Below, in pieces: positions 7,988 to 16,958 of a DNA stretch of 64,000 bases. The notes under the pieces were generated by a model. It worked only from the letters and a program-made list of their open reading frames with translations. It was not told the DNA's origin and ran no database searches. Source of the DNA: DATFVJ01 sp963820395 (GTDB lineage Bacteria > Actinomycetota > Actinomycetes > Streptosporangiales > Streptosporangiaceae). The number at the start of each line of letters is the position of its first letter. Position 1 is the first letter of the stretch. Position numbers and translations under genes: made by a program. The stretch is taken from NCBI GenBank assembly GCA_963820395.1, contig CAWGAE010000012.1:248001-312000 (forward strand), in the 5' to 3' direction.

Positions 7988-9157
7988 GTGAGACGTCTCG
8001 CTTGGCGCAGCGCGCCACTACTCATCGCCGGGTTCGTGGTCGCGCTTGGCGCGGCCGCTGCCGCCGGTGGCGCGATCCTTATGGAGACCTCTGGCCACGG
8101 CGCCCGGACGCCGCGCGCGCTCCAGCCTTCGGTGCCCAGCAAGATCGCTGCCAAGGCCGGGCAGTCGACCAGCGGCACCGATACCGTTACCGCGGTTCCG
8201 GTCGCACCACTTCGCCGCATCGTCCCACCCGACCTGCTCGTCGTCGTGCCGAGCGGGATCACCACGGAGCAGCTCACGAAGCTCAGAAAGCTGCGGTACG
8301 TGCGGGACTTGATCACGGCAGACGGTGGCGCGATCCATCTCGAGGCCAGGCCGGTCAATGTGCTCGGCGTCGATCCAGGCACATTCCGTTCCTGGACGCC
8401 GCCCCCGACAGCGGCGAGCGAGCCCATCTGGTCGTCGCTAGCCAGGAATGAGTTCGTCCTCTCCACCAGTGCGCAGGCACGGTTCCGGCTCCATCGGGGA
8501 GCGTCGTACCAGATGGTCGGCGTCGGCCAGCCACTGGTGCAGCTCGGCGCTTCTGCCGCCCTCGGTGTCCCGGGCGTGGACGCGCTGGTTAGCCTGAAGA
8601 CATCCCGGGTGATCGGCCTGGTGCCCAACGTGGCCGCGATGATCAATGCACCTGGAGCTGCCATACCCGCGCTGATCGAACGCGTGCGTGCCGTGCTCGG
8701 GCCACGGAGCGAGGTCGTCAACCTGCAGCCCACGGCGAACCAGCTTCCGGTCGATTCCGGTGTTCCCGTGGGACGGCCGGCGACCTACCTGGACCTGTAC
8801 CGGGAGTCCTCGGCGGAGTACTGCCCCGGGCTGTCCTGGACGGTGCTTGCCGCGATCGGGCAGGTCGAGAGCGGTCATGGCCGCAACGACGGCCCGTCCA
8901 CGGCCGGAGCGCTCGGCCCGATGCAGTTCCTGCCGTCGACCTGGCAGGCATGGGGCATCCCCGGGTTCGGCGACACGACGGCCGACATCATGAATCCTTA
9001 CGACGCGGTGCCGTCCGCAGCGCGTTACCTGTGCGCGAGGGGCGCGGCGGCCGGGGGCGCTTCCTTGTCTGGTGCGATCTATGCGTACAACCACGCGGAC
9101 TGGTATGTCAGTGAGGTGCTGGAACTTGCCCAGGAGTACGCGCAGCAGTTCGGCTGA
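7988..9157 (+). CDS. Exported lytic transglycosylase (SLT/MltB-like)
   Basis: The N-terminus RRLAWRSAPLLIAGFVVALGAAAAA is a signal peptide or membrane anchor. Residues ~60-240 form a conserved but uncharacterised extracytoplasmic region. Residues ~262-385 are a lysozyme-like transglycosylase domain with SWTVLAAIGQVESGHGRN (catalytic Glu in QVESGHG), GALGPMQFLPSTWQAWG and AIYAYNHADWYVSEVL. It should cleave peptidoglycan glycan strands by intramolecular transglycosylation, in wall remodelling or growth. The start is either the GTG at 7988 or the GTG at 7958 in the same frame; the shorter one gives a more normal signal peptide. It stands alone, divergent from the MFS gene. Confidence 0.88.
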   Translation: MRRLAWRSAPLLIAGFVVALGAAAAAGGAILMETSGHGARTPRALQPSVPSKIAAKAGQSTSGTDTVTAVPVAPLRRIVPPDLLVVVPSGITTEQLTKLRKLRYVRDLITADGGAIHLEARPVNVLGVDPGTFRSWTPPPTAASEPIWSSLARNEFVLSTSAQARFRLHRGASYQMVGVGQPLVQLGASAALGVPGVDALVSLKTSRVIGLVPNVAAMINAPGAAIPALIERVRAVLGPRSEVVNLQPTANQLPVDSGVPVGRPATYLDLYRESSAEYCPGLSWTVLAAIGQVESGHGRNDGPSTAGALGPMQFLPSTWQAWGIPGFGDTTADIMNPYDAVPSAARYLCARGAAAGGASLSGAIYAYNHADWYVSEVLELAQEYAQQFG

Positions 9158-9369
9158 CCGGCTGAGCGGGCAGGCCGCCTGCGCGACCGCATGCCGGTAG
9201 CTGGCGGCTGGCGCCGCTGCGGGTGATGATCCGAAGGCGAGCGGGCAGGCGCAGTGAGCAGGCTAAAGTGAGCAGGTTAACGAGCCAGCGCGACGGGGCG
9301 TTCGCGACGATCTGCCGCGGCGGTTCCACGGCGTTGAAGCCCGGCCCCGCCGTCCGGGTCCTCGGCTGG

Positions 9370-10731
9370 TCAGCCGCCGGCGCCGCCGGATGGCGTGCGG
9401 GATGCCGCCCGCGGTACGCGCTCAGCGCGCATGGCCGTCATGAGCGCCAGAAGCACCAGGCCGACCACGATGTACAGATTGCCGCTGAGCAACTGCAGCC
9501 CGTGCCAGTGGTACTCGGCGAACCACGGGTGGTCGCCGATCGCGAAGTAGCTCGCCGGAGCGAGCCAGAGCAGGCCCTGCGGAACGAGGACCGGGTGGGC
9601 GGCCCAGAGGTTGGGCCATGCGCCGAACGTGGCGAGGATCGCGGCGGCCAGGCCCGAGGCTGCCCAGCGGCGGGGCCCGGCGGCCCGGGCCGCGTGGTGG
9701 GCGAGGACCGCTACCCCCGGTCCGATCCACACCCAGTGGTGATCCCAGCTGATCGGGGAGACAAGGAGCCCGGTCAGCGCGCACGCCAGCAGCCCCTCCA
9801 CCGGCCTGCCCGACTGGTGCAGCGTCGCCGCGCAGGCTAGGCCCAAGACCGTGACCGGCGCCGCCACAGCCACCCAGACCGGGAACCCGGCCGCGACGCT
9901 GCCGGCGAACCGGGTGATGACCCCGCGCAGCGACTGGTTCTCCAGATCTCCGATGAACCCGGTCCTGCCGCCGTCAAGGAACAGGCCGCCCAGCCACCAC
10001 CGGGCCGACTCGCCGGGCAGCACGGCAAATCCAATGGCGACCGTCGCGGCGAATGAGCCCGCCGCGACCGCCGCCTGGCGGAGCCGCCCGGTGATCGCCA
10101 GGTAGGGAATGAAGATCAGCGGAACCAGCTTGATGCCGGCCGCGATGCCCACCCCCACGCCCGCCCAGCTGCGCTCCTCCGGTTGCCAAAGGTCCCAGAT
10201 AACCAGGGTCATGAGCAGCAGGTCCACCTGGCCGAGCTGGAGCGTGCGCAGCACCGGCTGAGTCCAGAACACCGCGGCGATTAGCAGCAAGGTCGCGCCA
10301 GCCCGCAGCCGGTCCCTGGCGTAGCCAAGACGCCGTAAGGTCAGCCAGACGGCGGCGGCAAGCGCGAGCAGGCTGCCGGTCCACATGAGCCAGCGCAGGG
10401 CCGTCAACGACAGCAGCGCCGGCGCGGCAAAGACGGCCGCGGCAAAAGGCGTGTAGGTGAATCTCATCGCCGGGTTCAGCTGCCAGGTGTACAGATCCGC
10501 CGGGTGGTGCAAAACGACAAGGCCGCCGCCACGGTAGACGCGAAGGTCGAGCATGGGCATCATGCGGCCAAGCGGATACCTGAGCACCTCGGCGGCGTAG
10601 GCGGCCAGCGAGACGGACAGCGCGACGATGCCGAGCGGAAGGAGCCAGCTGCGGCTCTGGGGGTTTTCGCTGGAGGCAGCTGACCCTAAGACGCGGACGA
10701 CCCGTTCTGCCCGCGCCACTGGCACCCCCAT
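9370..10731 (-). CDS. GT87-family polyprenyl-phosphomannose mannosyltransferase (PimE-like)
   Basis: A 453-residue protein with about ten membrane helices. The periplasmic loop after helix 1 contains MLDLRVYRGGG, the Asp-containing DLxVYR motif of family GT87 alpha-1,2-mannosyltransferases. FTYTPFAAAVFA and VFWTQPVLRTLQLGQVDLLL are also family-typical, as is ISWDHHWVW. GT87 enzymes use polyprenyl-phosphate mannose on the outer face of the membrane, for example on phosphatidylinositol mannosides or lipoglycans. The start at 10731 (MGVPVARAERV) is chosen because the further upstream frame is low-complexity. It is divergent from the ferrochelatase gene. Confidence 0.85.
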   Translation of the reverse strand: MGVPVARAERVVRVLGSAASSENPQSRSWLLPLGIVALSVSLAAYAAEVLRYPLGRMMPMLDLRVYRGGGLVVLHHPADLYTWQLNPAMRFTYTPFAAAVFAAPALLSLTALRWLMWTGSLLALAAAVWLTLRRLGYARDRLRAGATLLLIAAVFWTQPVLRTLQLGQVDLLLMTLVIWDLWQPEERSWAGVGVGIAAGIKLVPLIFIPYLAITGRLRQAAVAAGSFAATVAIGFAVLPGESARWWLGGLFLDGGRTGFIGDLENQSLRGVITRFAGSVAAGFPVWVAVAAPVTVLGLACAATLHQSGRPVEGLLACALTGLLVSPISWDHHWVWIGPGVAVLAHHAARAAGPRRWAASGLAAAILATFGAWPNLWAAHPVLVPQGLLWLAPASYFAIGDHPWFAEYHWHGLQLLSGNLYIVVGLVLLALMTAMRAERVPRAASRTPSGGAGG

Positions 10732-11033
10732 CACTCGGCGTTTCCGGTGGTGTGTCCCAATACCCGATATCGTGGGTCGAACGATGATAGCGCGGTCGCG
10801 GGGGAGGACACCGGATGTCGGCGGGGCAGGCGAAACGACACAAATAGCTCGCAGCGGGCAGCTTAATCGATAATACGGCTGCACATAAGTAGTTGTCCTT
10901 ACCGCCCGCCCGCCTGCCCGCCCGCGTGCGGGTGTGCGGGCAGGCTCGCGCCGAACCCGCCTCTCGTCCGAACCCGCGGTGCTCCGGTCACCCGGCCGCA
11001 TCTGATTGGATGGCGGGCGTGGGAGCGAACGAG

Positions 11034-12170
11034 ATGGGCGGGCCCGCCTACGACGCGTTCCTGCTTGTCTCGTTTGGCGGCCCGGAGGGCCCGGACGATG
11101 TCATCCCGTTCCTGGAGAATGTGACGCGTGGCCGCGGCATACCGGTGGCACGCCTTGCCGAGGTGGGTGAGCACTATCACCTCTTCGGCGGGGTGAGCCC
11201 GATCAACCAGCAGTGCCGTGAGCTCATCGCCGCCATCGAGGCCAGCTTCGCCGCGGGCGGTTTCGATCTGCCCGTCTACTGGGGTAACCGGAACTGGCGT
11301 CCTTACCTGCCGGACACGGTCCGGCAGCTGGCGCGTGACGGCGTGCGGCGCGCGATTGCCTTCGTCACCTCCGCGTACAGCTCGTACTCGAGCTGCAGGC
11401 AGTACCTCGACGACATCGAACGGGGGCGTGCGCTGGCCGGCCCTGGAGCGCCGCGGATCGACAAGCTGCGTCCGTATTTCAATCACCCAGGCTTCATCGA
11501 GCCGCTGGCCGAGCACACCCGGGTAGCGCTCGCGACACTCCCGGCAGCCGTTAGGGATCATGCTCAGCTGCTTTTCACCGCGCACAGCGTGCCGGTGGCG
11601 ATGGCGGATACGAGCGGGCCACGCGGTGGAGCGTACGTCGCGGAGCTAACCGAGGTGGCGCGGCTGGTCAGCGAGCGGGTGGACGGCGGCACGCATCCGT
11701 GGCGGCTGGTGTACCAGAGCCGCAGCGGCCCGCCGTCGCAGCCCTGGCTCGAGCCCGACGTCCGCGATTACCTGGCCGAGATCGCGGCCGGGTGCCGGGA
11801 CGGAGCGGCTGCAGCGGTGCTGGTACCCGCCGGTTTCGTCTCCGAACACATGGAGCTCAGATACGACCTGGACGTGGAGGCTGTAGGCGCCGCCCGACGG
11901 CTCGGCATCGCGGTCGCGCGCGCGGCCGCCCCCGGCACCCACCCGCGGTTCGTGCGGATGGTACGCGAACTCGTGGCCGAGCGATTCGAAGACTCCGCGG
12001 AGGGTCCGGGCCGCCAGCGGGTCGCGCCGTGCCACCCCGGGCAAAAAGGGCCCAAACGGCTCGCGCTGGGTACTCTCGGCCCGAGCGCGGACTCCTGTCC
12101 CGCGGGGTGCTGCGCCTACGTCGGGCCAGGTGCGCCCGCGGCGCGCGCGTCAAGCGGCCAGGGCCGATGA
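11034..12170 (+). CDS. hemH: Ferrochelatase (coproporphyrin III/protoporphyrin type)
   Basis: About 378 residues. It starts MGGPAYDAFLLVSFGGPEGP, followed by FLENVTRGRGIPVARLAEV and FGGVSPINQQ, all characteristic of actinobacterial ferrochelatase. The metal-site histidine lies in LLFTAHSVPVAM and the glutamate in VSEHMELRYDLDVEA. Cys residues in SSCRQY and the C-terminal CPAGCC fit a [2Fe-2S] cluster as in mycobacterial ferrochelatase. In these bacteria the substrate is usually coproporphyrin III (gene also called cpfC). The ATG at 11034 has GGGAG 8 nt upstream; an in-frame ATG at 11010 is the alternative. It overlaps the next gene by ATGA, so the two are coupled. Confidence 0.93.
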   Translation: MGGPAYDAFLLVSFGGPEGPDDVIPFLENVTRGRGIPVARLAEVGEHYHLFGGVSPINQQCRELIAAIEASFAAGGFDLPVYWGNRNWRPYLPDTVRQLARDGVRRAIAFVTSAYSSYSSCRQYLDDIERGRALAGPGAPRIDKLRPYFNHPGFIEPLAEHTRVALATLPAAVRDHAQLLFTAHSVPVAMADTSGPRGGAYVAELTEVARLVSERVDGGTHPWRLVYQSRSGPPSQPWLEPDVRDYLAEIAAGCRDGAAAAVLVPAGFVSEHMELRYDLDVEAVGAARRLGIAVARAAAPGTHPRFVRMVRELVAERFEDSAEGPGRQRVAPCHPGQKGPKRLALGTLGPSADSCPAGCCAYVGPGAPAARASSGQGR

Positions 12171-13024
12171 TCGCCGCTGAGCCGGACGAGCTGCTCGATC
12201 TCGCCGTAGCCGCCGCCGCGGCGGCGGGCCGGATGCTGACCGCGGTGCGCCTGCCAGGCCGGCCGGAGGTCGTCGGCACCAAGTCGAGCCCCACCGATGT
12301 GGTCACTGCGATGGACCGGGCGTCCGAGGAGCTCATCATCGCCCAGATCCGTGCCGCGCGGCCGGGTGACGTCTTCCTCGGCGAGGAGGGCGGCGAGGAT
12401 GCCGCGAGCGAGGCCGGCGAGGTGCGACCGGCTGGCCCCGCACCTGTGCGGTGGATCATCGATCCCATCGACGGGACTGTCAACTACCTCTACGGGCTCG
12501 CTGACTGGGCGGTGAGCATCGCCGCTGAGCAGGCAGGTGAGATCGTGGCTGGCGTCGTCCATGTTCCCGAGCGCGGCGAGTTCTTCACCGCGGTCCGCGG
12601 CGGCGGGGCGCTGCTCAGCCGGGCGCCGGATGGGGCCGGCGCGGCGACGCTGCGGTGCCCGTCGGGCGTTCCGCTTGCCCAAGCCCTGTTGGCCACCGGG
12701 TTCGGCTACGAGGCGGCGCGCCGGGCGGTCCAGGGCGAAGTGGTGGCCGCCGTGCTGCCAAGGGTGCGCGACATCCGGCGGGGCGGGTCATGCGCGGTGG
12801 ACCTGTGCTCGCTCGCGGCTGGCCGGGTCGACGCGTACTACGAACGCGGCGTCAACTACTGGGACCGCGCGGCCGGCGGCCTGATCGCCCGCGAGGCCGG
12901 TGCCTGGGTAGCCGGGCTGCGTGGCAAGCCGGCCGGGCCAGGGCTGACGCTTGCGGCGGAACCGGGGCTGTTCACTGAGCTGCATGATCTGCTCGTGACC
13001 CTTGATCCGGAGCGGGACGCCTGA
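12167..13024 (+). CDS. Inositol monophosphatase family phosphatase
   Basis: 285 residues. Metal- and phosphate-binding motifs of the family are intact: GEEGGED (first Glu pair), IIDPIDGTVNYLYGL (DPIDGT) and NYWDRAAGGLIAREAGA (WDxAAG). Members hydrolyse inositol-1-phosphate, histidinol phosphate or related phosphoesters with Mg2+. The specific substrate here is undetermined, although actinomycetes need inositol for mycothiol and PI lipids. The start ATG overlaps the ferrochelatase stop (ATGA), a two-gene operon common in related genomes. Confidence 0.88.
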   Translation: MIAAEPDELLDLAVAAAAAAGRMLTAVRLPGRPEVVGTKSSPTDVVTAMDRASEELIIAQIRAARPGDVFLGEEGGEDAASEAGEVRPAGPAPVRWIIDPIDGTVNYLYGLADWAVSIAAEQAGEIVAGVVHVPERGEFFTAVRGGGALLSRAPDGAGAATLRCPSGVPLAQALLATGFGYEAARRAVQGEVVAAVLPRVRDIRRGGSCAVDLCSLAAGRVDAYYERGVNYWDRAAGGLIAREAGAWVAGLRGKPAGPGLTLAAEPGLFTELHDLLVTLDPERDA

Positions 13025-13088
13025 GGGTGTTGCGCACGCACCGGCTCCATCACCGATGATGGAGACAGCGGGCTGGGCCGCCCGTGAC

Positions 13089-13105
13089 GCTTACCTGGTG
13101 CTTAC
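13089..13105 (+). promoter_or_regulatory. Direct-repeat site upstream of the response regulator
   Basis: Two identical GCTTAC hexamers (13089-13094 and 13100-13105) are spaced 11 bp start to start, about 65 bp before the response-regulator start codon. Head-to-tail repeats at one helical turn are the usual binding architecture of OmpR/PhoB-family regulators, so autoregulation by the downstream regulator is a reasonable guess. Confidence 0.5.
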
Positions 13106-13169
13106 GGGCGCTGCGGGATAACAGTTAGGTACCGGTGGAGCGCGCCGTTGGAAGCGCGAGAGGAAGCAC

Positions 13170-13823
13170 GTGCGGGTACTCATTGTCGAGGACGAGCAGG
13201 TCCTGGCTGACGCTATCGCGACGGGCCTGCGGCGCGCTGCGATGGCCGTCGACGTGGCCTATGACGGCGCGGGCGCGCTCGAGCGGACGAGCGTCAACGA
13301 TTATGACGTGGTCGTGCTCGACCGGGACATCCCGCAGGTCCACGGCGACGAGGTGTGCAGGCAACTGGTGGCCAGCGGCACCAGTGCCCGCATCATCATG
13401 CTGACCGCTGCGGGGGAACTCGACGACAAGGTCACCGGGCTGGCGCTCGGCGCCGATGATTACCTCGCCAAGCCGTTTGCTTTCGCTGAGCTGATGGCCC
13501 GGGTACGTGCGCTGGGCCGTCGGTCCTCGCCGCCGCTGCCGCCGGTACTCGAACGAGCCGGCGTCAGGCTCGACCCGAACCACCGCGAGGTGACCAGGGA
13601 CGGCCAGCCGATTGTGCTCACTAACAAGGAATTCGCCGTGCTCGAGGTGCTGATGCGGGCACAGGGCACGGTCGTCAGCGCGGAGCACCTACTCGAAAAG
13701 GCGTGGGACGAGTACATCGACCCGTTCACCAACGTGGTGCGGGTTACGATCATGACTCTGCGAAGGAAGCTCGGTGATCCCCCGGTTATCGAGACGGTCC
13801 CTGGCGTGGGGTACCGGTTGTGA
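13170..13823 (+). CDS. OmpR/PhoB-family response regulator
   Basis: 217 residues. The receiver domain (1-~115) starts MRVLIVEDEQVLADAIATGL with the acidic pocket (ED), the phospho-acceptor Asp in DVVVLDRDIPQVHGDEV, Thr in MLTAAG and Lys in LAKPFAFAEL. The C-terminal winged helix (~125-217) ends TNVVRVTIMTLRRKLGDPPVIETVPGVGYRL, the classic OmpR-type recognition region. The GTG start has GAGGAAG just upstream. Its stop overlaps the kinase start (GTGA), so the pair is coupled. It resembles CutR-type regulators of streptomycetes; the signal is unknown. The direct repeat at 13089-13105 may be its binding site. Confidence 0.93.
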   Translation: MRVLIVEDEQVLADAIATGLRRAAMAVDVAYDGAGALERTSVNDYDVVVLDRDIPQVHGDEVCRQLVASGTSARIIMLTAAGELDDKVTGLALGADDYLAKPFAFAELMARVRALGRRSSPPLPPVLERAGVRLDPNHREVTRDGQPIVLTNKEFAVLEVLMRAQGTVVSAEHLLEKAWDEYIDPFTNVVRVTIMTLRRKLGDPPVIETVPGVGYRL

Positions 13824-15001
13824 GCGAGCCGACCGGACACGGCGGCACTCCGGTCCACCGGATCAGCGTGCGGGTCAGGCTCACGCTGCTTTACGGGGCG
13901 ATGTTCTACGGCGCCGGAGTGGTGCTGCTCGTGGTGACCTACCTGCTCGTGCGCAGCATCATGAGCAACGTCATGGTCGTCGGGCCCTTCGGTGAAGTGC
14001 CTGCGTCGGACCGTGCCGCGTTCATCGACTCCGTCATGCACCGGCTGCTCATTCAGTCGATCATCGCGCTGATCGCGATTGGCGTGGTGGCCATCGTCGT
14101 CGGCTACATTGTGGCCGGTCGCGCCCTCGCTCCGCTGCAGCGGGTGACGGCCACAGCCAGGAGGCTGTCGGAGAGCACGCTGCACCAGCGGATCGCTCTG
14201 GAGGGCCCGGAGGACGAGATCAAGGAACTGGCCGACACCTTCGACGCGATGCTCGAGCGCCTGGCCCGCGCCTTCGACTCACAGCGCCGGTTTGTCGCCA
14301 ACGCCTCGCACGAGCTACGCACACCGCTCACGATCAACCGGACCCTGCTCGAAGTCGCGCTCGCTGACCCGGAGGCATCCGAGGATCTGAGAGTTGTCGG
14401 CCGTACGCTGCTCGCCACAAATGCCAGGCACCAGCGCCTGATCGACGGCTTGCTGCTGCTCGCCCGCAGCGAGCGAGGACTCGACACGCGAACCCCGGTG
14501 GACCTCAGTGATGTGGCGCACTCCGCGCTCGCCACCGTGCGCACAGCGCTGGCCGGTGCCGGACTCACGCTGGATGAGGAATTGGCCGCCGCTCCTACCG
14601 CGGGCGAACCTGTGCTACTCGAGCATCTCGTGCGCAACCTGCTGGACAACGCGGTCAAGTACAACTGCGACGGTGGCACGGTATGGCTACGCACGTGGAG
14701 CTATGACGGCAGGTCATTCGTTTACGTCGCCAACACCGGGCCTACGGTGGCACCGTACGACATCCCACGGCTGTTCGAGCCGTTCCGCCGGCTGGCGGCG
14801 GACCGGGTCGGGTCGGAACGCGGCGCGGGTCTGGGCCTGTCGATCGTGGCGTCGGTGGTGCGCGCGCACGCCGGCGCGATCAGCGCGGTGCCGCGGCCAG
14901 GCGGCGGCCTCGAGATCACCGTGCGCATGCCGGCGGCGCCCGCGGATTTGCCGTCGCCCTCCGGCGAACCGCTCGCCGCGGGCGGGCAAGCGACGACCTG
15001 A
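13820..15001 (+). CDS. Sensor histidine kinase, partner of the preceding regulator
   Basis: 393 residues. Helix 1 is at ~23-47 (LTLLYGAMFYGAGVVLLVVTYLL), there is a ~35-residue extracytoplasmic loop, and helix 2 is at ~76-97. A HAMP domain follows, beginning RALAPLQRVTATARRLSES. The H-box is FVANASHELRTPLTINR (His ~163), the N-box NLLDNAVKYN, and the G-boxes lie in VGSERGAGLGLSIV. The tiny sensor loop suggests sensing at or in the membrane. It autophosphorylates and passes phosphate to the regulator. The GTG start overlaps the regulator stop. Confidence 0.93.
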   Translation: MSEPTGHGGTPVHRISVRVRLTLLYGAMFYGAGVVLLVVTYLLVRSIMSNVMVVGPFGEVPASDRAAFIDSVMHRLLIQSIIALIAIGVVAIVVGYIVAGRALAPLQRVTATARRLSESTLHQRIALEGPEDEIKELADTFDAMLERLARAFDSQRRFVANASHELRTPLTINRTLLEVALADPEASEDLRVVGRTLLATNARHQRLIDGLLLLARSERGLDTRTPVDLSDVAHSALATVRTALAGAGLTLDEELAAAPTAGEPVLLEHLVRNLLDNAVKYNCDGGTVWLRTWSYDGRSFVYVANTGPTVAPYDIPRLFEPFRRLAADRVGSERGAGLGLSIVASVVRAHAGAISAVPRPGGGLEITVRMPAAPADLPSPSGEPLAAGGQATT

Positions 15002-15203
15002 CGGCGACCACGAGAATCTCGTAGCGTTCGGCGTCGCAGTAAGGGGGTCATCGGCTGTGGTGGCGAGCCTGGCTGCCAGCGGCGGCGGCCAATGCCCCGG
15101 GGTCCACCGCCAATCATCTACCCGGCAACCGCGGGTTGAAGTAGTAGCCTGGGGGTGCCGGTGGGCACACGATCAGTCCCGCACCGGTGTCTGGGAGGGC
15201 CAG

Positions 15204-15638
15204 ATGCGGATCAGCGACATACTTCGCGTCAAGGGCAGGCAGGTCGTCACTGTCACCCCGGACACGGACGTGCGGCACCTTCTCATGGTGCTCGCCGAAC
15301 ACCGAATCGGTGCTGTCGTCGTCTCTCACAACGGCACCTCGGTCGACGGAATCGCCAGCGAGCGGGACATCGTCCGGGCGCTGGCCGAGCGAGGCGCCGC
15401 GGTGATGTCTGAGGCGATCACGGCGATCTACACAGCCGACGTGCACACGGTGACGCCACAGACCCAGCTCGAGGAGGTCATGCGCATCATGACCGAGCAC
15501 CGGGTCCGGCACGCGCCGGTCGTGGTTGACGGCGGCTTGCGAGGGATCGTGAGCATCGGCGACGTGGTGAAGAACCGTATCGACGAACTCGAAACCGACC
15601 GAGCCGCATTGACCAACTACATCACAGGTACCCGCTAA
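15204..15638 (+). CDS. Two-CBS-domain protein
   Basis: 144 residues made almost wholly of two CBS motifs. The first is ~1-60 (ILRVKGRQVVTVTPDTDVRH...GIASERDIVRAL) and the second ~75-135 (TVTPQTQLEEVMRIMTEHRVRHAPVV...GIVSIGDVVKNRI). Such stand-alone CBS pairs bind adenine nucleotides or SAM and act as regulatory modules; the partner is unknown. The ATG has GGGAGGGC about 5 nt upstream. It is followed by the IS630 element. Confidence 0.9.
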   Translation: MRISDILRVKGRQVVTVTPDTDVRHLLMVLAEHRIGAVVVSHNGTSVDGIASERDIVRALAERGAAVMSEAITAIYTADVHTVTPQTQLEEVMRIMTEHRVRHAPVVVDGGLRGIVSIGDVVKNRIDELETDRAALTNYITGTR

Positions 15639-15726
15639 CACGTCGGCTCAGCCTGCCGCTGTGGCCATTACGGCAGCCGGGTCGCCAAAGTGCCACAGGG
15701 TCGGCTGCCGCGGCTGGCCACTGGAA

Positions 15727-16854
15727 CTAGTGTCCTGGATCTTTGATCCGCCGCAAAAGTCGCTCGAGTGATTCGAGGATTTCTTCCGCAGATTTCGTCC
15801 AGATGAAGCGTTTGGGGTCTTCGTTCCATGTGTCTACCCAGGCGAGCATATCCTTCTCGAGCGACTTTACGGACTTATGAACGCCGCGGCTCAGGAGCTT
15901 CTCGGTCAAAAGCCCGAACCAGCGCTCTACCTGGTTCAGCCAGGATGAGCTGGTCGGCGTGAAATGAATCTTGAACCTCGGGTGCTTTTCCAGCCATTGC
16001 CGGACAGCCGGAGTCTTATGCGTCGCGTAATTGTCCGCGACGATGTGGATCTGCAGCACATGCGGCTCGCCGCCGGGCTCGTCCGGTTCCGCCAGCTGGG
16101 GCACCTGCTTGTCGATCTCCTCCAGGAACTTGATCCATTCCTTCGCACGGTGGCTCTTGTAGGTTTTCGCGATCACCAGGCCGGTCGCGATGTCAAACGC
16201 CGCGAACAGGTCAACGGTGCCGTGCCGGACATAGTCATGTGTCCGCTCCTCCGGCATGCCGGGCATCATCGGCAGCACCGGCTGGGACCGGTCAAGGGCC
16301 TGGACCTGGGATTTCTCGTCCGCGCACAGCACAACCGCGTGCTCGGGCGGATTCAGGTACAACCCGGCGACGTCGTAGACCTTCTCCACGAACAGCGGAT
16401 CGGATGACAGCTTGAACGTATCGGCCACGTGCGGCTTAAGGCGGAACGCCGTCCAGATCCGGCCGATGGTGGACTTGGACAAGCCGGAACGTTTCGCCAT
16501 GGAAGCCCTCGACCAGTGGGTCGCGTTATCCGGCGTTGCCTCCAATGTATCGACGACGACTTTTTCTACCTGCTCGTCGGTGATCGTCGGCTCACGTCCC
16601 GGGCGCGGCTCATCGGCCAGCCCGTCCAGGCGCCTCTCGATGAACCGCTTACGCCATTTCCCGACTGTTGTGTGATTGCACCGGAGCAACGCCGCGGTTT
16701 CTTTATTGTCGTGGCCTTGCGCACAGGTCAGGATGATATTTGCCCGCAGCGCCAGAGCCTGTGATGATTTCGCCCGGCGAGCCCACCTTTGCAGCGTGGC
16801 CCGCTCCTCGCCGGAAAGCGTCAATTCGGCCTTAGGCCGCCCCGTCCTTGCCAT
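15727..16854 (-). CDS. IS630-family transposase
   Basis: 375 residues. The N-terminal helix-turn-helix region has LALRANIILTCAQGHDNKETAALLRCNHTTVGKWRKRF, followed by the second HTH linker (GLSKSTIGRIW). The DDE catalytic core includes VVLCADEKSQVQALDRSQP (first Asp), HIVADNYATHKTP (second Asp) and TPTSSSWLNQVERWFGLLTEK (Glu). All three acidic residues are present, so the enzyme should be active. The TAG stop is completed at the element border: its T and A are the target TA and its G is the flanking base 15727. Confidence 0.95.
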   Translation of the reverse strand: MARTGRPKAELTLSGEERATLQRWARRAKSSQALALRANIILTCAQGHDNKETAALLRCNHTTVGKWRKRFIERRLDGLADEPRPGREPTITDEQVEKVVVDTLEATPDNATHWSRASMAKRSGLSKSTIGRIWTAFRLKPHVADTFKLSSDPLFVEKVYDVAGLYLNPPEHAVVLCADEKSQVQALDRSQPVLPMMPGMPEERTHDYVRHGTVDLFAAFDIATGLVIAKTYKSHRAKEWIKFLEEIDKQVPQLAEPDEPGGEPHVLQIHIVADNYATHKTPAVRQWLEKHPRFKIHFTPTSSSWLNQVERWFGLLTEKLLSRGVHKSVKSLEKDMLAWVDTWNEDPKRFIWTKSAEEILESLERLLRRIKDPGH

Positions 16855-16958
16855 GCCAATAACTTTACGGACACGTCCTGCTACAATGAGTTATGACACG
16901 CGTCCGGGTGATGTGACCTGCCTCACTTTTATGAGGGTCTAAAGGCGCAGGACACTAG
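15728..16958 (-). mobile_element. Complete IS630-family insertion sequence
   Basis: About 1.23 kb bounded by terminal inverted repeats. The left end GTGTCCTGGATCTTTGAT and the reverse complement of the right end GTGTCCTGCGCCTTTAGA share GTGTCCTG plus the CTTT block. Both ends abut TA (15728-15729 and 16957-16958), as expected for TA target duplication by IS630/Tc1-mariner elements. A single intact transposase gene fills the inside. The intact ends and frame suggest recent, possibly active, insertion. Confidence 0.9.

Noticed and set aside
11699..12166. Open extension upstream of the inositol phosphatase start
   Set aside because: It overlaps the conserved C-terminal half of ferrochelatase in another frame; the ATGA overlap at 12167 is the natural start.
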